Origin: Xiphophorus maculatus
Taxonomy: Eukaryota > Chordata > Actinopteri > Cyprinodontiformes > Poeciliidae
Direction of reading: 5' to 3'
NCBI RefSeq assembly: GCF_002775205.1
Contig: NC_036447.1
Location: 8,854,501-8,918,500, forward strand
DNA: 64,000 bases
Shown: positions 1-12,700 of the stretch, in pieces
Numbering within the stretch: position 1 is the stretch's first letter
Layout: each line of letters begins with the position of its first letter
Translations under genes and position numbers: made by a program
The notes under the pieces: model-generated
The model's input: the letters and a program-made list of their open reading frames with translations, nothing else
Databases searched by the model: none
Told to the model about the DNA's origin: nothing

Positions 1-333
1 AGGGGGCAGCAGAACTACATTCTTTCTCTGGTTTATATCTGAACCTCATATTTACGGAAAAACAGTCACGGAGTTACAGGATTAAACGAGACAATGACAT
101 GGTAGATTTCAGTTTCTGGTTCCCAGTAAGTTAACCGTATCCTGTGAATTTAATTTACATGTTTTGGGTGATAATTAGGTGCTTTATCCTCAATACTCCA
201 CGAAGCATAAATATAACAAATAAATCAACTAGTTTAACTTTAAAATACACCTGGAAAGACTGAATGTTTAACAGTGGTCTCTTCCTATCTGTACTTGCTG
301 CTAAGCTGTCAAAATGTAGTTTTGTGCAGGAGT

Positions 334-940
334 TCATGCAGAAGGTTTTTAAAAGGGCGGGCCATCTGTGGGCCGGTGATGAGAAACCAAAATCGAAAGT
401 CGTACTTAATTTTCATCAGGCCTTTAATGCAGCGTCATTTATAAGAGGAGAATATGATGAGTCAAAGCAGCATACTATAAAAGATAAATAAATGGACATA
501 GGCATAACTAACTAGATAATTAAGTAAGTAAATGCTACAACGCATTAAAAATGTCTTCCTCCATCAGAGGGCAGGTGACGGCTGGGCACTGAGATTAGCG
601 GCCATTGCTCTCCTCTCTGCCCTCCTGGATGCCACCACTGCTTTCTTTTCTACAAGGGTTGATAACAAAGGATTGATAAATAACGGTTCACTACTTTCTC
701 AGACTTGAAAAATAATAATAATAATAAAAAAACCCAAAGCAAAACTGTTTAATGACCAGGGAAGGAACCATCTGATACTGAATCTAACACTGAGGTTTAA
801 ATTTGCACCCAACAGCTCTGAGAAGAGCACCATTATCACTTGAATGCAACACGTCTCATGACTCAGTGTGTGCACTTGACACATTTAAAGGAGCGCAGTA
901 TTGTAGTTCACAATACTGCTGAAAGAAACCAGACGGTTTT
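334..940. other. Unassigned sequence with a short GC-richer patch
   Basis: Mostly AT-rich. A GC-richer patch at about 555-650 reads on the minus strand with an open stretch (ERRAMAANLSAQPSPAL then stop), but it has no clear exon context. A short ATT/AAT run is at 709-726. I cannot support a gene here. Confidence 0.3.
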
Positions 941-1098
941 GGACCATGGTTGCCATGTTTTATAGCAGCAAATTTAAGTTGAATTTAGGAGGTTTAAGTA
1001 ACTAATTGAAGTATTTTGTGAAAGAATGTCATTCTGTGTGGTCAAAGATGTACTGACAGCAAAATATGTAATGAATATATCCAAAGTGGGGCAGGACA

Positions 1099-2644
1099 TC
1101 ATGCACTGAGGTTGTCAATTGTGTCCTCGGCCCGCATGTCTTCCTCCTCTTCCTCTTTCCTGTTCAATAACATTAAAATAAAAGCCACTAGTGCCGCAAA
1201 TCGTAGCGTAAATAACTTAGTTTGTACATTTCCAAAATGAATGTTTGTGACAGTTTACTGAATAAAAACATTGAATCTTAAGACGTAGATTTTTGGTTTT
1301 AGATGAACAGAAATGCTTTCCAACCATGAACACGGGTTTCCTGCAAATGGATTCACTTTCAGTCCACACAGACAAGAACTACGAGATTAGAAAAACTTTT
1401 TTAAAAATAATCTGGAACAAACATTTCAGATTTTAAATAAATGCTCAGTAGTTAATGTTTATATATGCATTTTTGTGAAGAAGGACATCGTTTACAACTA
1501 GAGACTTGTTGGGTCAGAGCAAAAACTGTCGGAAATCATGAAAACTGTCTGCTTTGTGTGTCTTATATTAAACCAAAAGGTTAATTTAACAAACAATAAA
1601 TGGTCTCCTTCTTCGACTCTATGGAGAACAAAGTAACACCCTGCTAAACCTCCACCACCTTCTGCTGCACACTGCTGCTCAGCTGGCGTAAAAAACTACA
1701 AATGTTACAGATAACATTACTCTAACTGCAATAATCGATGTGTTTAACAATGAAAACTGGAATATTTTTACTCCAGAGTGTCTGAAAATCTTAGCTAAAC
1801 AATCCCCCCTTTAAGTTCCTGACTCATGTATTTTGTGCTTATTTGCTCGTTTTGGGATGTAATTCATTTTTCTGAAACATTTCTATTTTGGTTTCATCTC
1901 TGTGTAAAATGAATGAAGTGGAAGAGCATTTTTACACTTGAATTTAGCTTAGGTGACTTTAAAATCACATCAGTAAAGTGTTAAAAGCCTAGAAAAGACA
2001 GAAATCCTACTTTTACTTAACATAAAGTACATCAAAAGGAGCAGATGTTTAACCTTTGACCTGTGTGTGTGTGTGTGTGTTACATCTTAAAGGGGTTTCT
2101 TGTGCAAACAAAAGAAGTAAAAACTCAATTCTTGAAGGTCATTGAACTTCATTTCTGATCAGGTTTTCTCTTCATCAATGAGTTGCAGGAGACGTTTACA
2201 TTTGAAGGCAGTGATTTATGCTGCTGCTGGTGAAGTGCTCCGTGTGCCGGAAGCTTTCTAATACAACCCAGTTCGCTGCGATCAAGATTTTGTCTCAGAA
2301 ATGACCAAAGATGAACAAAGAGTCATTCTAGCAAATTGTTAATCATTTTAGAATTAGAGGAATATAAAAATGTGATGCTAAACGTGGAGAAACTTTCCTG
2401 GGAATCCTCAAATCTTTAACTATAGGAGTGAGTCTCCAGTATTCAATATGAAACCAAACGAGGAGTTCATTAGTTTTGTGTAGTTTTTCAGATTACACAT
2501 GTAGGAAAGTGTTTGTATATGAGCAGATGTGTACAAGTGGTTAGAATGAAACAAAAATAAAAAGTGCAAACACTCACCAGATTTTTACATTCCTCCAGAG
2601 CTCCTCAGCATCCCAGAGACTTCCTGCTGTCGCCGTCTGACAGA
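1099..2644 (-). CDS. Candidate terminal exons of an unidentified minus-strand gene
   Basis: Two segments join in frame on the minus strand. Segment 2644-2578 ends with AATCTG followed by a good donor GTGAGTG (2577-2571). Segment 1159-1099 starts after an acceptor ending CAG (1162-1160). The junction makes Trp, giving ELWRNVKIW + KEEEEEDMRAEDTIDNLSA and a TGA at 1101-1099. The acidic tail looks like a real C-terminus, but I do not recognise the family. The acceptor of the first segment is uncertain; another good acceptor just upstream gives a different frame with a quick stop. The segments could be the end of a downstream neighbour, alternative 3' exons of evi5l, or chance. Confidence 0.25.
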
Positions 2645-3620
2645 CTGGAGGCTCACATGAAGCTAGAAGGGACACATGGTCAGCGCGCTCACAGGCTGAT
2701 CTCTCTAGGTCGGAGTGATGTGAGCAACAGAGGACGAGGAAGTGCTTCGGCGCTGAAACCTTTGAACCCACACCACAAAGCTTCCTCACACACAAACTGA
2801 AGCGCTGCACGCTCGAGGCAGCAGCACCAAAAACGACCCGGCTCTGTTTAAAAATAAACCCAAATGTGCAGGAATCACAGGAAGGTTGCAGTGGGGAGCA
2901 AAACCACCCACGACAGAAGGCTCGACGAGGGAGGAATTAAATAAATCTGATTAAGAGGAAGCAGACTGCGTTGGAAATTCTGCAGAAAGTGTCGACACGT
3001 TGTGTTGACACGGTTGTGTTTCAACAGAGACCATTGAGGTCGGGTTTAAAAGAAGAAGGTTAATGCAACAACAATCTCCTTCTGATGTATTGAATGAAAA
3101 CCAGGGGAACAGAAAGGCCGCAAAGTCATGTTTATTTGGACTCCATTTTTTTCCCCCTCTAATTCAATAATAATAATCATCGTGTTTTTGGTTTCTGGTG
3201 AAACTAAGCTGAAGCGAACTGTGGCGAGAATTTCTAAATTTATTACCAGATTTGCGTGTGAAATGCAAACGTCTAATAAACAGTGATTCATTCTTGACTC
3301 GTAAGTCAGTGGAAAACTTTGGTTTGATGACGTAGTAAATATACTCACAGTCATTGTACGAGTAAATAAAAAACACATTTTCTACATATGTATCACTCCA
3401 AATCGAAAGCAGAGAGTTAAACATCATCTAATGAAAGACTTTATTTATCATTTTCCACAGAACAAACATGAGACGTTAAAACCTGGACTTAATGTTTTAC
3501 CAGGATATATTTTGGTACCTTTGTGATAATGTTAAAGTTGAAGGCAGGAAAATGAACTTCTTTTTAGGTAACTGCATAACTGCATGGCTGTGACGCCATG
3601 ACACAGCAATTGTAGCACTA

Positions 3621-4416
3621 CACTGAAAAACACCTGAGCCGCATTTAGTTGTGTCGACTATCTTCTACTCTTTAAGTCAAATAAATTTATCCAGTTTTAG
3701 ATGTTTAACCTAAATGTGAGTTTATGAAAGATAATCTCACAGCAGTAAGTTGCGTTAACGTTTTATTAATTTTGTCAAACCTCCAAGAGTTGAATAAACT
3801 AGAGTTTTTAGGTTAGCACTTTAAAAAACTCAAAGAAGAAAAAGACAGGAGTGGGAACTATTTCCCAGAATGCTCAGCGGCTTGTTTCTGTATCCTGAGG
3901 TGGAAGAGCGTTACATTGATCTGACTCTTGTGTTTTATTAAGGCAAATGTTTATTTTAAAGCTTGAGGATAATGTCCTGTTCACACTAAATGTTTCTGAG
4001 CTGAATTCATTGTGATGTTTAATAAAATTCATTATCAGATCAATTTTGTTCATGCAATTTGAAACAAAAATAAAAATAATTCTAAAGTAAAATAAGTTGT
4101 TATTTTAACTTGATATTGTGAGTAAAATAATAGAGAAATGTGGCTCTTTAACCGGGTGAGGGCAGTTTTTTTTTTTGTATATTGTGAAATAATTATTTGG
4201 TTTAAATTGCAGCTTTAAGTTAAAACTCACAATTCAAGATTAATGAAGTTAAAAAACAATATTTAGACAACTTGTCTCTTGTTGTTAAATCAACTTCATG
4301 AACTTTAATTTCTGAGTTAAAACCAAAACCATTTTCATGTCGACTTAAATTGCATTTTCAAGGCAGCAGGTGGACTTTCATTTTCAAGTTAAACCAACTA
4401 CAGATGTTTTAAAGTG
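3621..4416. mobile_element. Non-autonomous TA-flanked DNA transposon, copy A
   Basis: Starts TA-CACTGAAAAACACCTGAG and ends TGTTTTAAAGTG. It matches copy B at 30272-31147 in the opposite orientation over its whole length, including the shared inner blocks 'gtgggaactatttcccagaatgct' (in part), 'aggataatgtcctgtt' and 'gagggcagtttttt'. Terminal CACTG and a flanking TA suggest the Tc1/mariner-like or related TA-targeting groups. No intact transposase is present. Confidence 0.75.
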
Positions 4417-5349
4417 CACAAACACAAATACTGCTTTTGAAGAAGATAACTATTTGTAATTTAAGTCACAAAGATGTATGATTTGTAGCACTAAACTGCA
4501 CACAGCAATTACATCTTATCACACTTTTCAAATCTATAATATTTATTGATGCTCTCATTCAACAAATAGTCAACATAATCGTAAAAAAAACAATAATCCT
4601 GACAAAACCAAAATTGTTTTTTTTTTCAAAACATCATTAATTGGATTTAATCAAAAAGAAATTTTAAACGATACAAACTTGATTTGAGCATCAAGTTATA
4701 AAGTTGACCTAAACATCAAACTTTTTCACTCCACTCATGTAACAACCACAAATTATGTATTTTACTGGCAATTTATGATATATATTAACAAAAGCTGTGT
4801 ATAAATGATTTTTATACACAGTTTTTAACGAAATATTACAGCTAAAACTCTGAAATCATGGTTTAGATTATTTTTTAATGCCTTCCTTACTCTGAGACAA
4901 CTAAATAAAACAGTACTTATCGTCTGTGCATAATTTTAATCTCAGTTTAAACAGATCTGCAGGATTGGAGCAATTTTAATAATTGCTCCGATTAGATTAT
5001 TAAACTTATGCTTGGATCATTTTGCAATGCACTATTTTTACTAAAACCTTAGAACAGTAGGAAAATGCAATGTTTAATATAAATATCTTTAAACATGTGG
5101 TAGTATATTTGTCTGATTCTGTAAGATTTGTGATAATGAACTGTTCAGAAAGTAAGTATAATACATTAAATTCAGCCCAATTGTCTTTACAAGAGCTGCA
5201 GGGTTTGGAGGTGGTATTTGCTGCACACATTTCTTCCTTGTGAAACACCAAAGCTACATCTGAACGTTTATACGCGGACATAATGTAAGGATTATTTACT
5301 GAATGTCAGACAACAATAAAATCAGACCTGTGCAAAGGTGCAATGTCAA
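4417..5349. other. AT-rich intergenic stretch
   Basis: No gene or structured element recognised. There are poly-A and poly-T runs (about 4585 and 4618-4627) and the inverted half-repeat attattgctccg near 4970-4997. The plus-strand ORFs are short and without domain features. Confidence 0.5.
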
Positions 5350-8300
5350 AGTTTATTTTGCATCATTCATAGGATACAGGACACTGAAATGTATTTATCC
5401 CCATCATACTGAAATCTATACCATTTTACTGTCATATAATAATAATAATAATAATAATATGTCTGACAACATGAGTTGAACTGCATGAGAGGCTGGATGC
5501 TGTGGGTATGAAACAGCAGTCACATACAGTACAGGGATGAGAGGAATCCCAGATCAGGCGATCTGAAAGAAAAACTTTTCTTTTTGTTGACTAATCCAGG
5601 GTGATAAACTGGAGTAACACAGTGTGTCCCATGTAAAACAGCTTCAAACTCAAGACAAAAACGGTAATATAATGCAATAATCTCCTAACTTTTATGGCAC
5701 GTTTGATCATTTTCTCACATACTGTAGTACTGCTAACAAGTCAAAGTAGTGATTATGACACTGAAGGTTAATGCTACCATATTGAAACTAATTTACAAAT
5801 GATAAAAAAGTAATCACAGTTGATCTAGTTGGGTTGAGACTGTGGTGAGAACAGAGCACCATCACTGAGGAGCAGTTCACCGATGTTGGATGTGTGTCAG
5901 GAACTGATTATTTCGTTTCCTCTCAGAGTAATTTCCCCGTAAGTTCAATATTTGATTAATTTATTCATTCTTACCCCTTTAACTCCTTTTGAAATCAACT
6001 TTAAAGGTTAATTATGAGGTTCAGGTTTGAGCATTCAGGTTTTGAACCAACAGTCCAAAACAAAAAGAGCAAAATTGCCCTTTAGCATCTTTAGCCAGCT
6101 GTTGCACAGGGGTGCACTCGTTACCTATTGTATTATTAATATGATTGACCCCATATAGAGGCCTATACATTTCATTTATTTATTTCTTTTTTGCCCGACA
6201 GTATCCAAAATCTCGATACCAATTCCAGTGTCGAGATTTCAGTTGCTACATCCAGCTGTTGACACCAAAAGGCTGTTATTTGCAACAGTGTGGTGGGGAA
6301 GCCAACATCCTCTTTGCAGCTCTGATGGCCAGTGCTGGAGGACCCAGTTTCCTTATTTCGCAGGAGATGGCATCGAGGCTGCATTTTGTCATGGTTTCAT
6401 TTGGACAACGTAAAGAAACGTTACGGGGGAGGAATTCTTTACCAAAGTGTTGCAAACATGCTGGAAAATGAAGAAACTTAAGTAACAGTACAACTTAAGT
6501 TGATCAAAGGTGTGGCTGTGAAGCTTATTTTAAAAGTTTCAATGCTTCTTCAACAAAATTGTTCAGAGGAAAACAAGCGTTTGAACTGGATGCCCTTAAA
6601 GAGACAGAATAAACTACAAGGATTAGGATCGATTTCCTGATATTAACTTAATTTTAAATTTGACAATGAAGTGAAGTAAAGCACCTGAAGAAGTGTTGGA
6701 CATAAACCATTCACCCATTAAATCTGTTTCTGTAGATGAAAATAATGAGAAATAATTTATATGCATTTCCAAAAATTACTCATCTTCTTCTAACTTTTTT
6801 TCCCCTCAATCTTTCTTTGTAGTGCAAAAAAGCAAACATGGCTGCTTTATATGAAAACACCCTATTTGATAACATATTCACTTTTCAAACTACTCAAGAC
6901 CTGACCAACCGTGATATAGCTTTAAATATCTGAATTACACCGTAGCTAATACTGTGTGTTTAAACAAAACAACACTATGTTTGATATGGAAAATATTTTT
7001 CAGTCACACTTTCCATTTTCAAAGAAGTTTGGTTAACATCCTCGCAAAATAAAGTGGCAGACATTTTGACCTGTCGAAATGTGATATTGGTAAATAAACT
7101 TTTACCAATAAAAGTAAACGTTTTACTCCAGTTGAGCAGAATTACTGATAATGCAAAGCTAATTGATGGTGAAACAAATCAGACAGGGTTGCCAGCTTTT
7201 AACAACTACAAACAGAGAATACTGCATAAACTAATCTGTCTCTCTCACTGGTACATTTCAATGTTTTGTTTCTCTTGCGTACCAATTAATTCCCAGATGG
7301 TTGGTAAATTCTTAAATATGACAGAAAAATAAAACTAAAACAGGACTGTGTAATGTACAATATCTTGATGAAACAGAATACTGCGAGTTTCACACCTTTG
7401 GTCCTCGTATACATGCACTATTCATAACAAGAATGCATCTAAACCAACACATATTTCAGACATGTTGTAGGGCTCGATGTTCGACCAAATTAAATGCTAT
7501 CTGTTATATTTTATATGTTTTCTATAGATCAAAAAAGGCTTTTGCTTGTTTTAAAGGGATACATTATTAATGAATTATCCTCTACTGGCTAGACTGAAAA
7601 AAAAATCAAGGCATATAGTTGAAATAAAGAATAATTTCAGACAATGTTCTGCAAACCTGATCAGTCGTAGATGACGAGAGACTTACGACCAGTGACTGAT
7701 GGTTTTGCTGTTTGGATTACTGAGAAACACAAATAAAAAGAAACTGATCGAAATAGGAAGTATCAATGGTTTACCGATGTGATTATGATCAGTGAACAGA
7801 TTTGCACAGACTTTAAAAATATCAAACCAATTATGGACCGCATCCAATTTGTGCAGAACGCTTTTTTTAGGTATGAAATTCATATTTTAAGTGACGTTTG
7901 GCAACCCCAAATGAAGAAACAAGCTTGTCTCGTTCAAAAAGCAATCAAATCTATTCACCAGGAACACTGAAGTGGTTAGGATTAACTAAAACACTGTGGC
8001 ACTGTTAGAGAAAATTCTTCCTCTAAGACGTTAAACTCAAAAACTTTAATTGGGTTTTTTGTGATAGCTAATTCTAAAAGATCTGTCAGAAATTGTCAGA
8101 TGAATAATGCAGCTAAGTTTATATTTTCCTCTCATTAATGCTTTTGTACTCAATGTTGCACAGTGTTTCAGTGTTTACTGTTAAACATGATATGCCCTTA
8201 GTTTCAGAGAAAGCAAACATTAACTCTCCATGTTAAGCTAAATGTCAAAAGACAGCGAAATAAAGACCAAACTTATGAGTGCTTAGTGTAAAGAAAACGG

Positions 8301-9423
8301 TTAATTGTTTTTGTTTCTCCTTTTGTAAAGCAACTCCCAACTTTAGACTGTGGCACATAAGAAAAAGTGACATGTTTTCAGTAAAGCAGTGATCTAAAAC
8401 AACTAAAATAAAAAAACAAAAGAGGATAAATCCAAAATCATAGCAGCACATCTTTCTGTCTCTGAAACAGTGTCACAGTAAACCCACAAGAAATGACAGG
8501 TTGGCACAAAGGACGGTGTAAAGTTTGGCCTCTATTGGTATCCCTATAATGACTAAAGTTTATACAGATATATAAAAAAATAATAAGAAAGAAACATACC
8601 AAAATAAGTTAAAACATATAAATAATAATGAAAAAAAAAGAAAACGATTTGGCAACTTTGACTTTCTGCCTTTTCTGCAGGCTGTTTTGAAACAGTTTAA
8701 AGATGAACTGTTGCATTAACATGCTTGCTTCTTGGCAACTGCAAGCTACACACAGACAAGACAAGTATTCAATATGAATTATTTGGAAAACCATCTTGTT
8801 ATGTAACCGAACGGCGTGTGTATGTTCCTCTACAGCAACCTTCATATTGTTGGGGGGGGAAAAAAAAATGTTTCCACAGAAATCGGAAAGGATGGATGGA
8901 TCTTCTGAGGGAGAAAAGTGATTATGATGCTGTTTTTAACTCTGAGCCAACCAGGAAGGAGAAGTTAGGGTATACAGTGTGTTATGGGAGAAAATCTCCA
9001 TTCGTAGAGACTCAGGAAATGTGGTTTCCCATCTTTCCCCACCTTGTGGTCACACATCTTGAGCAGCGAGCAGCAGCAGTTGTGATGCAGTCAGTCCTCT
9101 CTGTATGCATGTTGGGTGATTATGTTTCGAAGGATATGCAGTTTCTGGCACACGGATATGGAGAGCGGCCTTACGTCGTCATTTCTTGAAGGAACACTGG
9201 ATAAGACTTTTTGGTGATGTTGAGACGCTCAGGAACAGAGACGACAGGAGGAGATGGACAGAAGACGGTCATTCAGTGCCACCATGTCTGCGTCACACGA
9301 ACGGTAAACACTGGGAAAGCCAAAGAGGATCGGACTGATTAAGAAAATCAACAGTAAGAGTTGCCCCTAGATTTTCCTTAGGGTGGAAAAAATGCAAAGG
9401 AACGACTAGAGCCTTTCCAGGTC
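5350..9423 (-). other. Probable evi5l 3' UTR and downstream sequence
   Basis: No coding sequence is supported here. On the minus strand, AATAAA hexamers after the stop appear only far downstream: tttatt on the plus strand at about 6172, 5958 and 5352. The last is followed by a plausible cleavage context. No large recognised repeat interrupts 5350-9423, in contrast with the introns, which fits a long UTR of 3-4 kb. This is inference; no transcript evidence is available. Confidence 0.35.
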
Positions 9424-9741
9424 TCAGTTGTCCAGCACATCAGCACACACCATGTTGCTGTAAAGCTGCTGCGGGTCTGGATGTGTCTGTACCCGTTCCT
9501 CTGCCTCGCTGTCCGTGCTGCCTTCGCTGTCGAGCTGGGTAGACGGGTGACATGGGTCGGACAGCGTGGGGTAAAGGGCGGTGGCGGGTAGCGGGCTGTT
9601 GAGGAGGTCTTCGTCTGAGCTAAGGTAGTCTCCCTCGGCGGAGGTGGGGCTGGCCAAGTGCAGGTCCTGGTAGTTGGTGCTTCCTCCGCCGCAGCCGATC
9701 CGGGAGCTCGGCGCCGCCTTCTGCCCTCGCAGCTGCCTGAC
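9424..9741 (-). CDS. evi5l: evi5l last coding exon: acidic C-terminal tail and stop
   Basis: The exon starts at 9741 after the acceptor ctttcag and encodes residues 750-854. It begins VRQLRGQK, continuing the last coil, and then becomes low-complexity: an SSDEDLL motif matching the SSDEELL block of mammalian EVI5L, a DSEGSTDSEAEE acidic stretch and the terminal LDN shared with mammalian EVI5L. The stop TGA is at 9426-9424. The intron before it is about 6 kb (9742-15814) and holds a tandem repeat and a tRNA-derived SINE. Confidence 0.93.
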   Translation of the reverse strand, partial: VRQLRGQKAAPSSRIGCGGGSTNYQDLHLASPTSAEGDYLSSDEDLLNSPLPATALYPTLSDPCHPSTQLDSEGSTDSEAEERVQTHPDPQQLYSNMVCADVLDN

Positions 9742-12700
9742 CTGAAAGCAGAGGATCAAGGTTTTACTTCGACAGACCCGGATGGCTTCCTTTTCTACAA
9801 ATCAATTGTATCTAGAAATCTGGTACATCCATGCGGACACTATTGTGCCTCTCAAAAACCAAAAAGGTCCCAACATGATCCCAGTTATCTTAGGGTTCGA
9901 ACATCAGGATTTCCTGTGACAATAATGAATGCTACATGGTCAAATACACTGAACGCAACATACTTTAGAGGAAACTTCAAAGATCGGATTAGGATGTAAA
10001 TTTCTAAGGTTATGTTCACACAGCAGGCAAATGTGCTTTTTTTTGCCAAAATGTGACTAATATCTGACCGTTTCATGACAGTCCGAATGGCCCAATTCCA
10101 ATCTTTTCACCCAAAAAGATCTGATCAGTGTCGCTTCCATATGTGGTACTAATTCGGTTATGTATCTGATTCTTTCCAGAGTGTCTGCAGTCTGGATAAT
10201 CATGTTGCTTTTTGTCTGGCTTTTATGTTATTGATGTGAGACATGCAGGCAAATGCAACCCAAATTCACTTTTTTCCACAAATGCGACTAATATCAACTT
10301 TTCTACGCCAGTCCAAACAGTCCAATTCTGAACTTTTCACGCCAAAAAAACCCATCTGTGCCACATGCATATATGGTACTAATTCGGATGCGCATCTGAT
10401 TGCTTTCAAAGTGTCTGCAGTCTGAACGGTCATGCCGCATCTTATCTGACTCTTTTGGCATCAAAGTCAGACATGCATCATAATTCTGCACCGGAAAAAT
10501 CTAGCCGCTGTGAATTTATGAAAAAAGTTTGTCACATCACAGTCCCACCACTCATGGCTCTGACCAAAAATGGCAGTCAATGCTCCACAGAAGGTCAGAT
10601 ATCAGTAGTGCATTTTTTTAATTAGCCTTCTTCATGCTGTCACGATCTTGTGACAATACTGTTGGCTCTCATTGCTGAATAAGCTTTAAAATCCATCCAT
10701 AAATGGCTCCATCCATTTTACATGCATAAACAATGCGCTGCTTCAACGTACTTCTTTTGCGCATGTGGGTCGTTTGAGCTAGCCAGTCAGCTAGCCACGT
10801 TTGCTTTCTATATAGTATGGTGACCAGGTGAAAAGACACTAGTGTTATGTATCAAAAACCATTTTTATGCCATTAAAAACATTTGATGGGTTGAGGTGAG
10901 GAGTGTCCAGAGAGAATATCTGTCCAGGGTTCAGTCAAGGTTGGATATTTTATTAGGGCAACTGCTTAAAAACAGAACAAAACTGAAATGGCACCACATG
11001 CCATCACTGTGTTTAACTCTAGCAGATGTATGACAGTTTTTGTGCAACACCTTACATCACTTAATGACAGAAACATTCTATGAAATCAGCAACAGAAAGA
11101 ATAAATGAGGGACTTAGTGATTTAATAAATGTGCTGAATTGTCAATCACTCACATAGCAGTGGATATATTAACTCTATACTACATTTGGCATGTGGTGTG
11201 CTAATCTGTGGTGTAAAAAATGCTGAGACTTGGAATCAGAAAATACTTGTATTGAAATGAGGATGAAAAGCTCAGCTGGGACAAACAAATGTTTGGTTAA
11301 AACAGACGTTTAAAGGTCTTCTTGTGTTTGTCAAGTCATAAAATTATGTGCTAGGTGCTGGGAATTTTTAAAATGGGTTACTGGGTGTGAAGAAAAAAAA
11401 AAAACTTCTTTACTTTGTCCAGATAACACTAAAAAGGGTTGTATGACTAAATCAGAGCGCTCACTTAATCACTCTCATCTGACTGATGTCAAAAAGTGTT
11501 TGCCCTCCAGATTTCTTCTGTTTTTCTCTTTTATCACATTTAAATCTTTCTGATCCTTAAACACATTTTTTCAAATATGAGACAAAGATTACTAGAGGAA
11601 ATGAAAATTTAGGTTTTCAAATGATTATCTTATTTATCAAATCTGGTCCGCCATCCCTTTTAATGTGGCCCCTGCAGACTCCAGAACCTTCAAGATCTCA
11701 GCTGTGTGCTCAAGAATTAATTTATCAAATCAAAGCAGTTTTGTATCTGTATACAGTACTGCTAAATTACATCAATCGGAAATTCACTCAAAATCAACAT
11801 TTTTCCACAAGTTTATTGCGAATAAATTAGCGAAATGGTCAAAAACATTGAGTTTAAGTGACGCTAATTCCTACCTGCAGGTGGCAGTATGTCTCACGAT
11901 TTGCTATTGATGTCGCAAATAACAAAAAGTCACATTTCCAGTCATATATAAGCATAAATATCTCAAAATTTCAAATATTTTTAAGTTAGCACCACAAAAA
12001 TCAATGATTTTGATTGCAATAGAATCCCGAAAACAATCATGAAAGCCTGGAGGGACTGATCAGTTCAAAATGATTTCATTTTAAGAAGAACTTACCGAAT
12101 GCACAGACAGCTATTTATTAATATTTTACCAGTTTGTTAATGGGTTTTATCGATACATTATGGAACAACCGTCCTAAGATGAAAATGAGTCTGACCGCCC
12201 TGCGACAAGCCAGGGTTGACCTAGACTTGTCGCCATAGTAACGGTGTCGCAGTCAGCTATAAGGCTTTAGAGGGGAATCACCTTTTCACTCAGAGCCAGG
12301 TAGGTTTGATAGTGTTTCTGTAATGAATAAAGTCATCATTTGAAAACATATTTTTGTATTTACTTGGGATTATCTTTGATATTAAGGTTTGATGATTTGA
12401 AACAAAAACAACCACAAGAGACATCTGTTTTATGGATAATATATGTACAAAAAAACTGCAAATAATTAAAACACTCAACAAATCTCTCAGAGCTTTGAAA
12501 ACATTTCCCGTACGAAGGAAAATAGTTTGTTCTAGTCTGAAAAAAAAAGAGCCAAACTGGAGGCTGACTTTACATTCATGCATGCTTTCTGCATGTTAAG
12601 CTTGCATGTACCACAGTGACTCATGACAAATCTCAGAGGTTTTAGTTTCCCCCCTATCAAACACTAAAAGAAGCTGCATTGTAGGGGGGAGGGTAAATCA

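Noticed and set aside
6145..6471. Overlapping plus- and minus-strand frames of 60-108 codons
   Set aside because: No recognisable family; frames compete on both strands; more likely UTR sequence.
8725..9189. 154-codon plus-strand open frame
   Set aside because: It lies antisense to the inferred evi5l 3' UTR, has no domain, no splice support and a low-complexity Gly/Lys run.
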